From: Phallus indusiatus
Lineage: Eukaryota > Basidiomycota > Agaricomycetes > Phallales > Phallaceae
Assembly (NCBI GenBank): GCA_027605045.1
Contig: JAQFWX010000049.1
Span: forward strand, 186,001-250,000
Length of the DNA stretch: 64,000 nucleotides
Direction: 5' to 3'
Shown piece after piece: positions 23,089 through 34,886 of the stretch (position 1 is its first letter; every line of letters begins with the position of its first letter). The position numbers and the translations under genes are program-made. The notes below the pieces were generated by a model. The model was not told where the DNA came from. It saw only the letters and a program-made list of their open reading frames with translations, and ran no database searches.

Positions 23089-24865
23089 TCACTCACGCTG
23101 GCTGATACTGCGTTCTCCAAATCGAGCCAATCCGGGTTCAAATTCCAAGGTAATAACAGGGGGCGCGACTTCATTTTTCGGACACGTCATGGCATCAACC
23201 TGAGGTGCTACGATTATCTGTTCCTCTGATGGCACACTATCATGATCCCCGAATTCCGCATCAATACCAGCCCCAAAATCCCGAATGGCAGCGTGGAATT
23301 GGGAAATAGCAGCTTGATCAGAAGCTGTATCACCCCGCTCAAGATGACCATTTCTCTTGACCAGTTCAAGGTGAAAGCGACAAATGAGAATTGTCGACAT
23401 GCTAGTAAATCGTCCGAGTCAGTAACCATCAGGAACTTATAATATATTTAGAACGGATGACCTACACAATTTCCACATCTACGTCTACCCCAGCAATGGT
23501 AGGCTATGTTTGAAAGATTTATCTCTGTCTCAGAGACTATGATTTCAACTCACTCGTAAGGTCTCGAAGACATTCAGACAAAGTTGCATTAGACGTTAAA
23601 CATGCAGACGCACCTCCTGTGTCACGATGCCAACAATAATGAAAAGAAATATAAATCTGTAAAGAATATCCGATTTATAAACAATTAGAACGAAACAAAA
23701 AGTATTACCCGAAACGTAGAGTTCCTACAAAAAGTCTACAGTTAGCTGTTAACTTAAGCATCAACTTGAGGCAGCACTTACCCTGTCTAAAGACTAACTC
23801 AGTCAATGATTTTTGTTGCATTGTAGGTAGTCTTGATTCTAGGCGATAAAGTGCCCAGGTGTTGACGGCAGTGATGACAAAAACAAGTAAATCGAAAAGG
23901 ATCGAAGAAAATCCAATGATCGCGCCTTCAACACCAGCGATACATACAAGACTCAGAAAGTGAACAAAGCATAAGCACAAGCTATTCCTCACCTCTGGAA
24001 TACGAGATGAATATTATTTATTAGGCATACGGGGATGTCAACACTCACAATACTGTCACCAATTCGCCAGAGGAGTTACATTTCACTATGACAATTTGCA
24101 CCTGTACAAATTCGTCAACGTAAACCCAGAATTAGGGTATTGTGGTAAAGTATTACTCACTAGACTTCCACAGAAATATCCGATGGACGGGATAATTGCA
24201 AGCAACGCAATCCAACGGCGGTTCGTGCATATTGCATAGATACGTGCAAGTATTAGGCCTAGCGATGGCATTGACGTTCGTCAACGAATGTAGAAAGAGC
24301 CATCAAAATACCTTGCACGCATGCGGCTAAGATCATGTTGAAGACATCCACGGCCGTTTGTAGCCGACTGCAGCTCCTGTACTTTCAAGTGAGCAAATAC
24401 AAACGCGCGTCTTTTGAGCCAGGAACTGACTAGCGATAAGGAGGATCAGGCTATATGCTATATGCGCGAGGCATGCGTTGGCTTACCACAGTAGAGGTAG
24501 TTGGACCACGGTGTACTGTTATCAAGACATCCAAGATGTAGTATAATATCGTTCCGTAACGAGCGAGAACATAAAGAGCCGCTCCAAGGCGCAGCTTTCT
24601 CATCCAAATTAGATCCACTTCCTCTCTAAGTGTGAGTAGAGGATCATAAATGCTCAGTGCTGATGATTGATGTCTAGGTGAATATCATCAACTCGTAGGT
24701 AAGATGTTCATTCACCAAATGCAGCTAGTAGGACATAGTTGTTGGTGAACCTAAATAAATTTAAAAAACTATGAGATTAGTCCTACGTCGTAGCCTACGA
24801 ACTATGCGACACTCTTACGCATCGGATGTCTCTTCAGCAAAAGATACGGCAGATGAGGTATTCAT
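23089..24865 (-). CDS. DUF6533-type multi-span membrane protein
   Basis: A basidiomycete-specific membrane protein family of unknown function. Exons joined by eye: MNTSSAVSFAEETSDA, FTNNYVLLAAF, then LSIYDPLLTLREEVDLIWMR and KLRLGAALYVLARYGTILYY, which is the DUF6533 signature (D-x-L-L-T-x-x-x-E-x-x-x-I-W, then a RYG-containing span). Later spans include LGLILARIYAICTNRRWIAL, WIALLAIIPSIGYFCGSLV and IGFSSILFDLLVFVITAVNT. The C-terminal tail is hydrophilic (MSTILICRFHLELVKRNGHL, ending GERSISQRE-stop). A further splice just before that stop (CAG|CGTGAGTG) cannot be excluded. The first exon is only 47 nt. Confidence 0.75.
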
Positions 24866-26033
24866 ACCTGTTGACTCTTGAGCTCAAGCTACAAGAGGGG
24901 AGAACTGGAAAAATCGGCGATACCGATCCATCTTTGAAGTTCCACTTTGGCTGGCCGAGGGTCCGCCTGAACTGAGATCATACAGCAACAATTAAAAATT
25001 CAGCCGTGTACGCGAATCGAATCCTTCGTGGTAACCATCTATCATCGTTGCATACTGTTTTTCCTGAAAGTCCGCTCAAAAGCTCCATTCGACCTACTAC
25101 GTGAGAGTCGAGAATGAATGAATAACCGGGCCTCTGAATATTTGCCCGACGGCGATCAAACCCAGTCTTTTAAGCCATCTTTGTGTGAATAAAAACAAGC
25201 ATTAAGCTTCATTGCGCTAGCTTACACGGGTGGTTAATTTATAATTAATCTTCAGGCTCATGCAATCAGCATTCAGACTGACAGACTCCAGTGATGATAG
25301 GACTTCGCATTGACGCTGCGAAACGAACCGACGGGACTTTGAGAAGCCCCCCTGTCAGAGAAGCTTTATCGCATAAAAAACCGACTTGAATTTGATAACC
25401 ATAAATTGATCGATGGCTGGTTTCTTTTTGATGTGCCTTTTTATCTAGGCGTTCGGTTGCTGCGGGAATACTGAACTGATTTCCGCGCTTTCGTCAGCAA
25501 TGATCAGCCTCCCAAAATGTGTGAACAAACTTTCAAAAAAGCCAGAACTGATATTCAATCTGCATCAAAAGTAGGATACGTGTCCAATCCAAAGACACAC
25601 ATTGTGCAACTTGTGATCCAAATCAGAGACGCCACTTCAGGTCGGTACATATATAGGAGGACGCAGCGACGGTGTCTAAGATATTATATAAAAAAAATCT
25701 CTACTTTAACAACTTACGCTTTAGTCCCTTGACCCGCTGTTCCGGATTACATATGCAAAGCGAACGAAAGGAATAGTCGAACCTGAAGGAGCTCTGTTGG
25801 ATAATGTTGTTATGTCGTTATCAGTCTTGTCACCGGAAAAATAAATCGTCAGCGATCTCGGTCGTCGCTATCTGATGCCATTCAACGCTGACTTCTGATA
25901 ACGGGAAAACGCCTAGCTCTCACAGCACAACAGAGACAAACTAATCCAGAAAGTATACAATTCCTTTTTGGAACACGCTCAAAGCTGAGAATCTATCAAC
26001 TCAGTGAGCCTTTTTTATTAGCAAAAACGTCGA
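24866..26033. other. Intergenic region
   Basis: Upstream of the DUF6533 gene and downstream of the PAP2 gene. No supported coding region. A plus-strand open stretch at 25517-25732 has no recognisable motif. A TATA-like 'ggtacatatatagg' occurs near 25643. Confidence 0.5.
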
Positions 26034-27527
26034 CTAAACAGTGGCGTATCTATCACCCCGGTAGGAACTAGAATTCTGCAGTCGTATCCTTTCAGCACCT
26101 TCTTGAACTGAGTTGACTGAGCTATCATCATCGAGAGCCAGGTCATTGATTTGTAATTGCATAGAGGTATCACGAGGCGGGGAAGCCTCGTGACAGCGTG
26201 GGGAAGCGAAAGGATGAAAGAGTTGTCGGTAAGTCATCAATGCAATGCATAGACCTAGAATCGATCCAGCTAGTACGTCATGCCAATGGTGACGATTATC
26301 CATAGTACGAGAAATTGCCACAGAAGCTAAACGCTCAAAATCAGAAACAGTTTTAGTCAATGGGAGGTATGCATAAACATCACCTGCTCCAATTAATGGA
26401 CATAAAACAATGGGAATTTTGATACTCCAGCCTTTCGCGTGAAACACATGCAGTTTTCCGAGAAGATAGAAAGCTAAGAATCCCAGCCCGCCAAAAGCCA
26501 CTGGAGATACGGCATGAACAAAAACATACCATAGTTCTTTGACGAAATAATTACCACTAGCATGTCCAGAAGGGAAGCTCTTGAATCCATCGAAAAACAC
26601 TTCTTTGTCGGCTTGAGTGCAAATGCTTGCATTACTCAATCCAAATATCGGATCGTCAACTGATCCAGGTCGAGGTTGACAACGTGCAATAAAATCTGTG
26701 TCGTGTAAGAAGTGTAGTTGGGACAATCTACAAAGCAATAATCATACCTGGTCGTGGGCGTCCCGCTGAAAGATTAAGGTTTGAATAAACCAAAACGTTA
26801 TCGTAATGTCTAAAATTTCTTACTGAGAAGTTTAATCATGTTGGTGATGATTCCAGTAATTATGAAGGATAGAGTACCTATGGAAAACAGGGTCAAGATG
26901 GATGGAACATTCTGACCTGCAGTGGTATGACTCACAACCCAACCAGGCGGAATGGAGGTCCCAAAGGGAACGCACAGTCACGGCATTTATCAAAGCTAAA
27001 CACACCAGGGGAACTATTCCGGACACCATAACTGAAGCCCAGGTCTATAATACTATGTTTTGAGTCAAATATCTGAAAAATGGCACTCGTCATCGTACTG
27101 GAACTCTTTCGTGAATCGCATAGCTGTGAAGGTGTTATTCTAATAATCAACCTAAGGGATAAGAACAATTACGTGAATTGAATACTATTTGAATTTGAAT
27201 TTAAGCCAATGTCATTCAGCAAATGAATCTTGGCAGGCTGTTACGCACGATTTGTCGTTCAATGAGAATTCACGCTTAAACGGCTCTAGGATTTCAAATA
27301 CACTGTACAGAGCACTTTCGGTGATATGATCAGCTAAGTAAATCACAATCAATTGAGCTTTTGAATACCCTAAACAAACTACAAAACTCCTAAATTTGAT
27401 GACCCGTCAATGGATGATTTCTCGGAATAGGAGCAAAGTAAATATACCAATCAATTAAAATAACTTTTTTCCAGTTGACCTTGTCATAATGAGCGGTCCG
27501 AAGATGCAGTTGAAAAAATTCTAACAT
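26034..27527 (-). CDS. PAP2-family lipid phosphate phosphatase (Dpp1/Lpp1-like)
   Basis: Integral membrane phosphatase acting on phosphatidate, diacylglycerol pyrophosphate or related lipids. All three PAP2 motifs are present: GRPRPDFIARC (KxxxxxxRP motif with the Lys in NMIKLLTGRPRP), FPSGHAS near 26560, and SRTMDNRHHWHDVLAGS near 26270-26315. Joined exons give MLEFFQLHLRTAHYDKVNWK, ALYSVFEILEPFKREFSLND, then KSIQFTYAIHERVPTWASVM and SGIVPLVCLALINAVTVRSL, then WDLHSAWLGCTLSFIITGII, which match the family up to its WLG-to-RPRP spacing. KSIQFT needs a 12-nt microexon (27173-27184). The tail after the last span is polar (DLALDDDSSVNSVQEGAERI). The first intron and start codon are less certain than the rest. 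Confidence 0.85.
27173..27184 (-). other. 12-nt microexon in the PAP2 gene
   Basis: TATTCAATTCAC on the minus strand lies between an acceptor (caaatag) and a donor (gtaattg). Joining it restores SIQFTYAIHERVP, the segment found before the second span in Dpp1-like proteins. Skipping it keeps the frame but removes IQFT. Inferred from family pattern; needs RNA. Confidence 0.6.
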
Positions 27528-30500
27528 GGCTTATACCCGACAAGATGTCCGAGTCGTTCTATGAAAATTAAAAGGCATATGAGCTCATGTTCAGAGAAAG
27601 CCGCCAAGAGAGAGCTGTGTGCGTCACGCATTAGGCGCTGAATCCTCGGCACTTGATGACCAATTCAATCTACCCTTCTAGTCACTACATCCTGCTGGAG
27701 GCTGATCCAGCAACCGAGACCAAAGAGTCAGCTTATATTTCCGTTGCTTGGAGGTTTGTTGTCGGTGGTTTGATGTAATGCCGTTCGACGGCAGCTAAGC
27801 AGGCTGCAGCTTCAGCTATGTTGGATACGCATAAAGTCGCAGGTGGGGAGAGGCGTTCCCCTGGGATATCGAAATCTTCGCGGTGGTAGGATTATAAATG
27901 CCATTATTGATGGGGATTTTCTTATGCTAGCTACTATACCTGCGCGGACTGTAGCGTCGTTATGGGTGTGGGACGTTAGCGACAGCGAAATCAGAGGAGG
28001 GCAGTTCGGTACCCTGAGTGCGAAGGACGTGCATTCCCGGCGGCCTCGTTTGCGATCTTTTCCCTGAAGTTGTATATCAAATATGGGAAGGCTTGCCATC
28101 GTTTGTTCGACGGCTCACTTAGTAACAGCGTCCTTTGCCTAGTAGTTTGTCGAGGAAGGATCCAAACGATATTGGAAGTCCTTTCCTTCTTCTAATTGCG
28201 TTGAGTGGATGACCCTGAAAAGGTGAGAAATTTGCGCCTCGTAGAGCCCAGCAGTCATACAAAACCCACCCACGGACAAGAAGAAGGGTGGCTGCGAGGG
28301 CATCTTGGAGATGAAGCTGAAGGGTTCAAGGGGCCCATAGAGGTAGTATTTAGGTACGAAAATGTGGAGGGAATTTTGATAATGAAGGTTTCGTGTGGGA
28401 GTTAGACAGGGGGGTCAGTTTTCGGTCTTTTTTTGCCTTTTGAGGGAAGGTGTGGGGTGTTTTGGGTACGTTTTTTGTTTGTGTTAGGGAGGGTGAATAA
28501 AAGAGGTCGCTTGATGTTTCATCCAGAGCGATGTTGTCTGATTTGACTGTTTGCTAGGCATCCAGTGATTCCAGTCTCCCTGCATTCGTTCCATTTCAAC
28601 GTTCTCTTAACGAATATGAGTGTCACCCCGTTTAAGAGTTGCTTTTGTTATGATATTTATTCATCTGCAGAATCCGTGATATATTATATTTGTTGAAAAA
28701 AATGATGAATCATGACTGTATGGATAATGGATTGGAATTGACAAATGCCTGAGTCATTCACTTCAGCCCTTATGAAACAGAAAATGCATTTGACATCTAA
28801 AACGCGGGCATCCATTCTTCAAAATGAAACTGTCCCGTAGAAGCACTAGCACATCATACGCCGGCATAGGAATCACCATGTGTCAGAGGTGGTTGTCCAT
28901 TCATCAGATGTACATAACGTGCTCCTCTGAGCCTCCTCTGGCCTTTCGCCGGAATCTAGCTACGGCAAAAAATAAATCAATTGAGTGCAATAATGTATAC
29001 TATCGCCTTTATCTCACAGTTACTCTCTAGCTTGTATAGTCCAAGCTGGATTATTGGTGGCTGGAGGCAAAAAAAAAACTCAAGAAAAAATGATACAGTC
29101 ATCCTCCCAGAATTTATGCCGCGGCCGGAGAATTGGGTGATTTTCTAGATATTCCTGACTCGGACTCATGGAAGTCCATGATTCTTGAAGAGTGCAGAGC
29201 GATAAAAAAGGGTACTAGTGTTATTACAAAACTTTACCGGTGTGATTTGCATATACGAGAAAGAAAAGGCATTCAAAAATTCTGTCCAGTTTGATGTTAG
29301 GCCAGTGCTGCTAGGCCAGTGCTGCTGGGTCGTGCTTGTTAACTCGATAAGAGGATTTTACAACCGCTCTGGGCGAGTGGTGATGAGAATTCGGAGGTGT
29401 GGATAGTCATGAGCGGCGGTACATTGTAGCTGTTTCAAGAGATCGGATATAATATTGTTCCAAACTTGTTCAGAAATTCCGAGTCATCCGCGCCGTCGAG
29501 AACAATTAGTAACGGTTTGCTCGTCAGGGGCTTTTCTTTCAACCCTTACTCAGGCTATAGGACGTGACCCAGGAGTCTACTAGTCGAGTGACCCGAAGTG
29601 AGGATCAATCGGTATAATAGTTTGCTGATCATTGACAAGCTTGTGAACTCACATCGACGAGTTTAACTTTGATGAGTCAAAGCTTTATGCAGTTAAACCT
29701 CTTCGTAGAGTATCGGGCAGGGAGAAACGGCATAATTCGGGCAGATTTGTGCGAATGAAACGTTTGAAGGCCTGGAACATGGTGGAGCGACGCGGACAGA
29801 TCCGCAGGGCACATTCACCCTGTAGTTTCATGAGAACAAAGACAAGGGCGGTAACCCCAGCAGTCAAGAATAATATGTACAACGCAGATTTATATCAAAT
29901 GAATAGGATGGCCATGGATCATTACCGTTTGTGACTCATTAACAGACTAATTCGATTAATAGCACTTTGTTGAGAATTGTTACATAAGCTTGAAGATCCC
30001 ATTCTTCATGATTCTGATTATTGCACAATGTCATAGTAATCAATCGGATGGTGGATTCGATACAGGTGAGAACGACCTTCATTTAATAAGGTACCCGCCC
30101 TCTGTAAAGCTATATCCGCATTATCAGCAATCCATTATTGTCCTTTCCTGTAGCTATAGGATGGACATAATATTGTCGTCGATCCATTATGTTAAGGCTA
30201 ATCGCTACTTGACATAGCCACCGAGGTCGCCGCAGGCTGCGTGCGGAGACTTTTCTCGACAGAGCATAAACCAAGTAGCATATATTTTGATATATGTCTC
30301 TTTAATTGTCATTAATGACATTCCCTAAGGAACCACCGCCTATGGAATCAGAGAATCAGGCCCAAGGCTTATTTCGGGTGGACCTGATTCCGGTGCGTCG
30401 AAAGTCGGAAAGGTAGCGTTTGATATACATATGATAACTTACTACTAAACATAACAAATAGATCAGTGAAGTGAGTATTCCTACTATTAGCGTTGGGCAA

Positions 30501-31569
30501 GGATAAAGAACATAGCAAAGAATGAGTAGAAGAGTGCATTAGCATACGGCACAAATTAAGTAAATGGCGTTATTATATGGCTTGTTGCGACTCGAGCTCA
30601 CCAGAAAAAATGTTGACAAGATCTTGTGGTTAAACTTAACCCGAATCAAACGGATTCAAACAGAGCCTGATTTTCTTAAGCTTGAGCTGCACAATGTTCA
30701 ATTTAGACGAAAACGACTTCGAAACACGAATTTTGTCCAACTGGGTTGATAAAGTACATCATGAAACCCTCGTCGTCGTGCACACTCGAGCGCCATCCGG
30801 CCCACTTCCTTCTACAAATTGAGGTGGGGGCTAGGTATATAGCATCGCACTTCAGTTGCAAACGGGGGCTCAACGCCACTCGGCACTTCAACGACATGCA
30901 TATCGCGAGATCACAAGGCCAAAAACAAGACACGATCATGATACAAGAACGGGGACGACGGAAAGGCGCGGGCATGATTCGCCGTTCTGATAGGCTGGCA
31001 GTGCTAAAGTCTCTGACTCTCATCTGCAGGCCTCAGTCCTTAAGCACCATAATACCTCTGAGTACCACCAAACGACTGTGAGTTATTTGTATGTAATCTT
31101 CCGAATTGAAGTAATAACAAATGGTTAACCTAAATAGGCCTAGACCAGAAACGACGCCCAAAATAGAAATGACTGTATCCAATGACAATGGACATACAGA
31201 TCTACGAACTTGTCTATCTCCTCTAATATCTCATTTCAACATAGAATTCATTCGTGTCCAGCCCATACACCCCGGTCGCGTGTCGCGGATTACCATGCAG
31301 AAGTAACGCCAATCGACAACACTATCCAAGCAATTCAGAAACCGGGACAAGTTAGGCTATCCTCAGCTTTCTGAGACATTGCAAACGCAAAAAAACTTAC
31401 GGATATGGATGATATCCCAACGATCACGCTATTAAAACGCCATTTGTGAGTTGAAGATACTATATAGCCTTACATAAGGACATACACAGGACCGACAAGG
31501 ACTAAAGCGCTATCGCTGGAAGAACCTGTCAAGAAAAGAAAACCACACAGTATTCCGACTGAAGCATTG
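27528..31569. other. Gene-poor region with possible membrane-protein relics
   Basis: No complete gene could be assembled. Minus-strand stretches near 30410-30545 (LLLILCYVLYPCPTLIVGIL) and 29820-29882 (YILFLTAGVTALVFVLMK) look like membrane spans with splice-like borders and may be exons or relics of a protein related to the next entry. The plus-strand stretch 27843-28067 and the minus-strand stretch 30703-31023 are not recognisable. The rest is AT-rich with no clear repeat. Confidence 0.4.
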
Positions 31570-33209
31570 TTAGTATCGACTCTTTAAAAGAATGAATTGG
31601 AAAAATCTACAGAAATTCCTATAGTACCTTAATGTCATCGTGGGCATGAGAGGAATATGGAACGGCAACTCACATGATGTAGCAAACCACGCCGTCCCGA
31701 ATGAAAAGAAGATAAAGCGGTGCGATATTTTCCCTTGCGGCTCGCATGGTAGATAGTGACGCTTTCTCGCGACAATGTCTAATAAACGCGCGCGAGGCAA
31801 TGACGATGTATACACCTTTTAACTAATGCGCGAGCTTGAAATATTGACCGAGTTCGAATACGCACAAATAAGAGCTAGATACGGAACCCTAGATCATATA
31901 CATCAATCGCTCAATGTTTTGAAGGGAGATATTTGAAACACTGACATGACAAAACTTTTGTCAATCCATGTAGATTTTGAGACCGTTCCAACACAAACAC
32001 CACCGATTTGTGTCACCTCATAACTGAGGGGAGATTTGGCCAAAACAAAAGGTGCGACTGCTAGTTGTGACTGGTGCAATATTATGCGTTGATGCATTGC
32101 TCACGATAATAAAGACGACACCTACCACACTTTCGACTGTCAAAATTTAAGGTTCAGCAAAGCAATGAGCTAAAATAAAACAAGGTGTACGTATACAGAG
32201 CCTGAGAGGCTTACCAAAGACCAAAATCACCAATGTTGCGCGCACTTGATACAAAATTGAGGAAAGCAAATAGTATCTTCATATGACCTTACTTGTTTTA
32301 GACTTGAACAGCTTATCCAGCCTGATAGCCAAGAGACAGCTGCCAGGTATGGTGACGATAATTATGCCAATTCTAATTATGACGGTACGCATGTTATCAA
32401 GTAGCAATATATCAAGTAGCAATATCTAGAAACAATAGTCACTATGCGTACGTACACACCAATGTACCAGTCAAAAAATTCGCAACTGTGGACGACGAAA
32501 TTTAGATTTGACCAAGGGTAGTTTCCGATTACAATTACTTACTACTAGAATCAGAAAAGTAAGTCAAGTGAAAATTAAATAACGAGAATTACTCACAGTA
32601 TGGCTCGGTGCTGGGGGAACTAATGATCATCAAAAATATTGTTTTGCAACTTGAAAAAGAAGGATGCTTACTAATTACAAGACTGTTGTAAAATACGTCA
32701 GTCTGACCGCGATATTAAATGAAAGTCTTACAGAGCCGGAACAAGGGAAAAATATCTGCATGGTATGAAAAGGATTTTGAAAAGGGACCAAGGACGTCTT
32801 GAAAGAAGCTTTACTTTGAGTTTTTATAGAAGTATGAAATACGACTGAATGAGTTACCTCCAAATGTATATTATCTTATGGAAACGAACCACATGAGACT
32901 TTGTTACAGAATGATGCGTAGAAACTCACCTCCTTGTCGAAGGTAAAGGTTGTTTCAAGAAGGATGAGAGTAAGAATACAATCTGCGGAAAATATCACCA
33001 TATTTTTTTTGGAGATTCACTTGAGAGAAGTGAGACGTACAAGATATCGAACGGGTGATGCGAGATTGTTGCGCGGATGCCACGAGCAATAATTTCATAG
33101 TTTCGGACGCAATTGGCTTACCGGGCATGTTCATATCGACTATCGCCTGAAGTAAGGAAGAGAACGAGCAAGAGATCAATGTGTTTAAATGTTCTACGGC
33201 GGGAAACAT
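31570..33209 (-). CDS. Possible second multi-span membrane protein (DUF6533-like), perhaps degraded
   Basis: Several short minus-strand exons with splice-like borders fit the DUF6533 plan: CILTLILLETTFTFDKE (33010-32938), SVRLSFNIAVRLTYFTTVL (near 32720-32675), MRTVIIRIGIIIVTIPGSCL (near 32390-32330), GGVCVGTVSKSTWIDKSFVM (near 32010-31950) and SHRFIFFSFGTAWFATS (near 31720-31670). I could not join them into one continuous frame, and the start (MFPAVEHLNTL at 33209) is a guess. Either a poorly conserved gene or a relic; the borders are approximate. Confidence 0.3.
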
Positions 33210-34101
33210 TGTTTACAAAGGTTGTGGTGAACTGAGTTTGCCTGGGACGCAGATTAACTCGGTTGCTTAGTAGCTTCATCCCAATCGCGTCGAAGTCTCT
33301 TTGATTGTGTACGAAAGCAGGAAAACTTCTTCCTAGACGAATGATATGGGGTTATCATAACACCTGGGGGCTCTTCTACGATGATCGATGGGAATGCCGA
33401 TCAAATGACCGACCCTGCACTAACTGTAATCTTTTTAGCGCGAGATTCGTTGCGTTCAATTCTCAAATCCGTTAGAAACAAGTATGAACATACTTTCATG
33501 ATTATGGGAGAATATATCCTGTCTCCCGCTTGTCATTATAAGAAATCACAGGACATAAAGGGAAAGGTGAGAAGGATTGGACACAGTTGTTTTTGTCGAA
33601 GGAGCACCACAAGGCAAAAGAAAGACGCTCGGAAAAGCCACCGAGCCGCCGCTGGCATCTCGTCTCGCTCCGTGCCTTGCCCGTGCCTATGGCTATTATG
33701 TAGCGACTAGTTGACTAGTGACTTTTAATTATGGCATGAAGGAGAAGAAAACCTGATCTTTGATAGATAATTTAGTTTATCCCAAACACGATTGAAACAC
33801 CCCGTCGCTCGGCGCTGTCAATCAGACTCAGATTCAATCCAGCTCATTCAAGCTGTTAGTGAACATGATGGCTACTAGCACGCACAACAACGGACAGAAC
33901 AGAAATATCTCCTTTCAAGTCTGATAATTTTGACACAAAGTGTGTTGATCTATGGCGGACATATAGATAGACTATTAATTAAGTTCTTCCTCAGCGTAAA
34001 AGAAAACGACTGAGGAGTCTCGGAAATCGATGAAAAGATTTATATACTACGAGACTGTGGTTCTCGAAAGAAAAAGAAAAGCTATTGCCTTAAGCAGAAG
34101 C
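33210..34101. other. Intergenic region
   Basis: Nothing supported. A plus-strand open stretch at 33381-33710 has no recognisable domain. Confidence 0.5.
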
Positions 34102-34590
34102 TTACGGCGTCAAGATTATGTAATTCAACTGTACTTTCAACAAAGTGCTAGCTGATGGCGTAGTTGAATTCCTATCCTTCAACGTCTCGACGCGGGGTTC
34201 AACAGTATTCAGCCCGGCCTGATAAACCTCAATCGCACGTCCCGGATCGCCCTGTAGAAGCAATGCTAGCCGACAGCACTAAAAAAAGAGTATTAAAATA
34301 GGAAACGGAACATGTGGGCGCGACGGACAAATACTATGGACGTTTTCCCGACGACAATACTGTATAAAGAGTAATATTATCATTTATGAGCACATGTCGT
34401 CTGTGTGTATTGTATGAAATTTCCTGAACATACACAGAAGGAGCCACAGCCAATGTATCTCCGAAACAATTTGCGGCAAAAGTTCACCAGCGTCCATATT
34501 AGTGAAAACGAGAGCTTGCCAAAGATTAGGAGATCCGGTACACCGACGTATTTAAAGGCTACCGCCTCGAGTGTTCGAACAATCACGTTA
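34102..34590 (-). pseudogene. C-terminal fragment of a TPR-like protein
   Basis: The last exon reads LALLLQGDPGRAIEVYQAGL, NTVEPRVETLKDRN, ending QLNYIILTP-stop; it starts after an acceptor (cttttttttag) and fits one TPR helix pair (G at turn, A and Y spaced as in TPRs). About 150 nt upstream in the same strand is SPNLWQALVFTNMDAGELLP, also protein-like, followed by a stop unless spliced. No start or body of the gene is visible, so this is most likely the remnant of a larger gene; a short real gene is possible. Confidence 0.35.
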
Positions 34591-34886
34591 TAGGTTGATC
34601 ATGTTCTATCATGGTGCCAACTCTTGTGAGAACGGCATGTAGTCTGGTAAGAATATATGAATATATGAACATATGACTACAGATACGACGTCCAATCACG
34701 CGAATGAAGTCGCTTTATGCGATGCATCTTTAATCAGAAAGACTTTGCATGAGATATAATAACAATACTACATTGTCCATCAAAGAAGACAATCTACTCC
34801 AAATAAATCAAACGGTTGATCCAACTATGCGAGTAATATTCTACTACAATTCTATTATATATAAACGAGTGCGTTGTCCGGTGTTT

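Noticed and set aside
26917..26935. Apparent 19-nt intron (GTGAGT...TGCAG) in the PAP2 gene
   Set aside because: Using the next acceptor (ttttccatag) gives a normal 58-nt intron and the right spacing from WLG to GRPRPD; the 19-nt version inserts ten extra residues.
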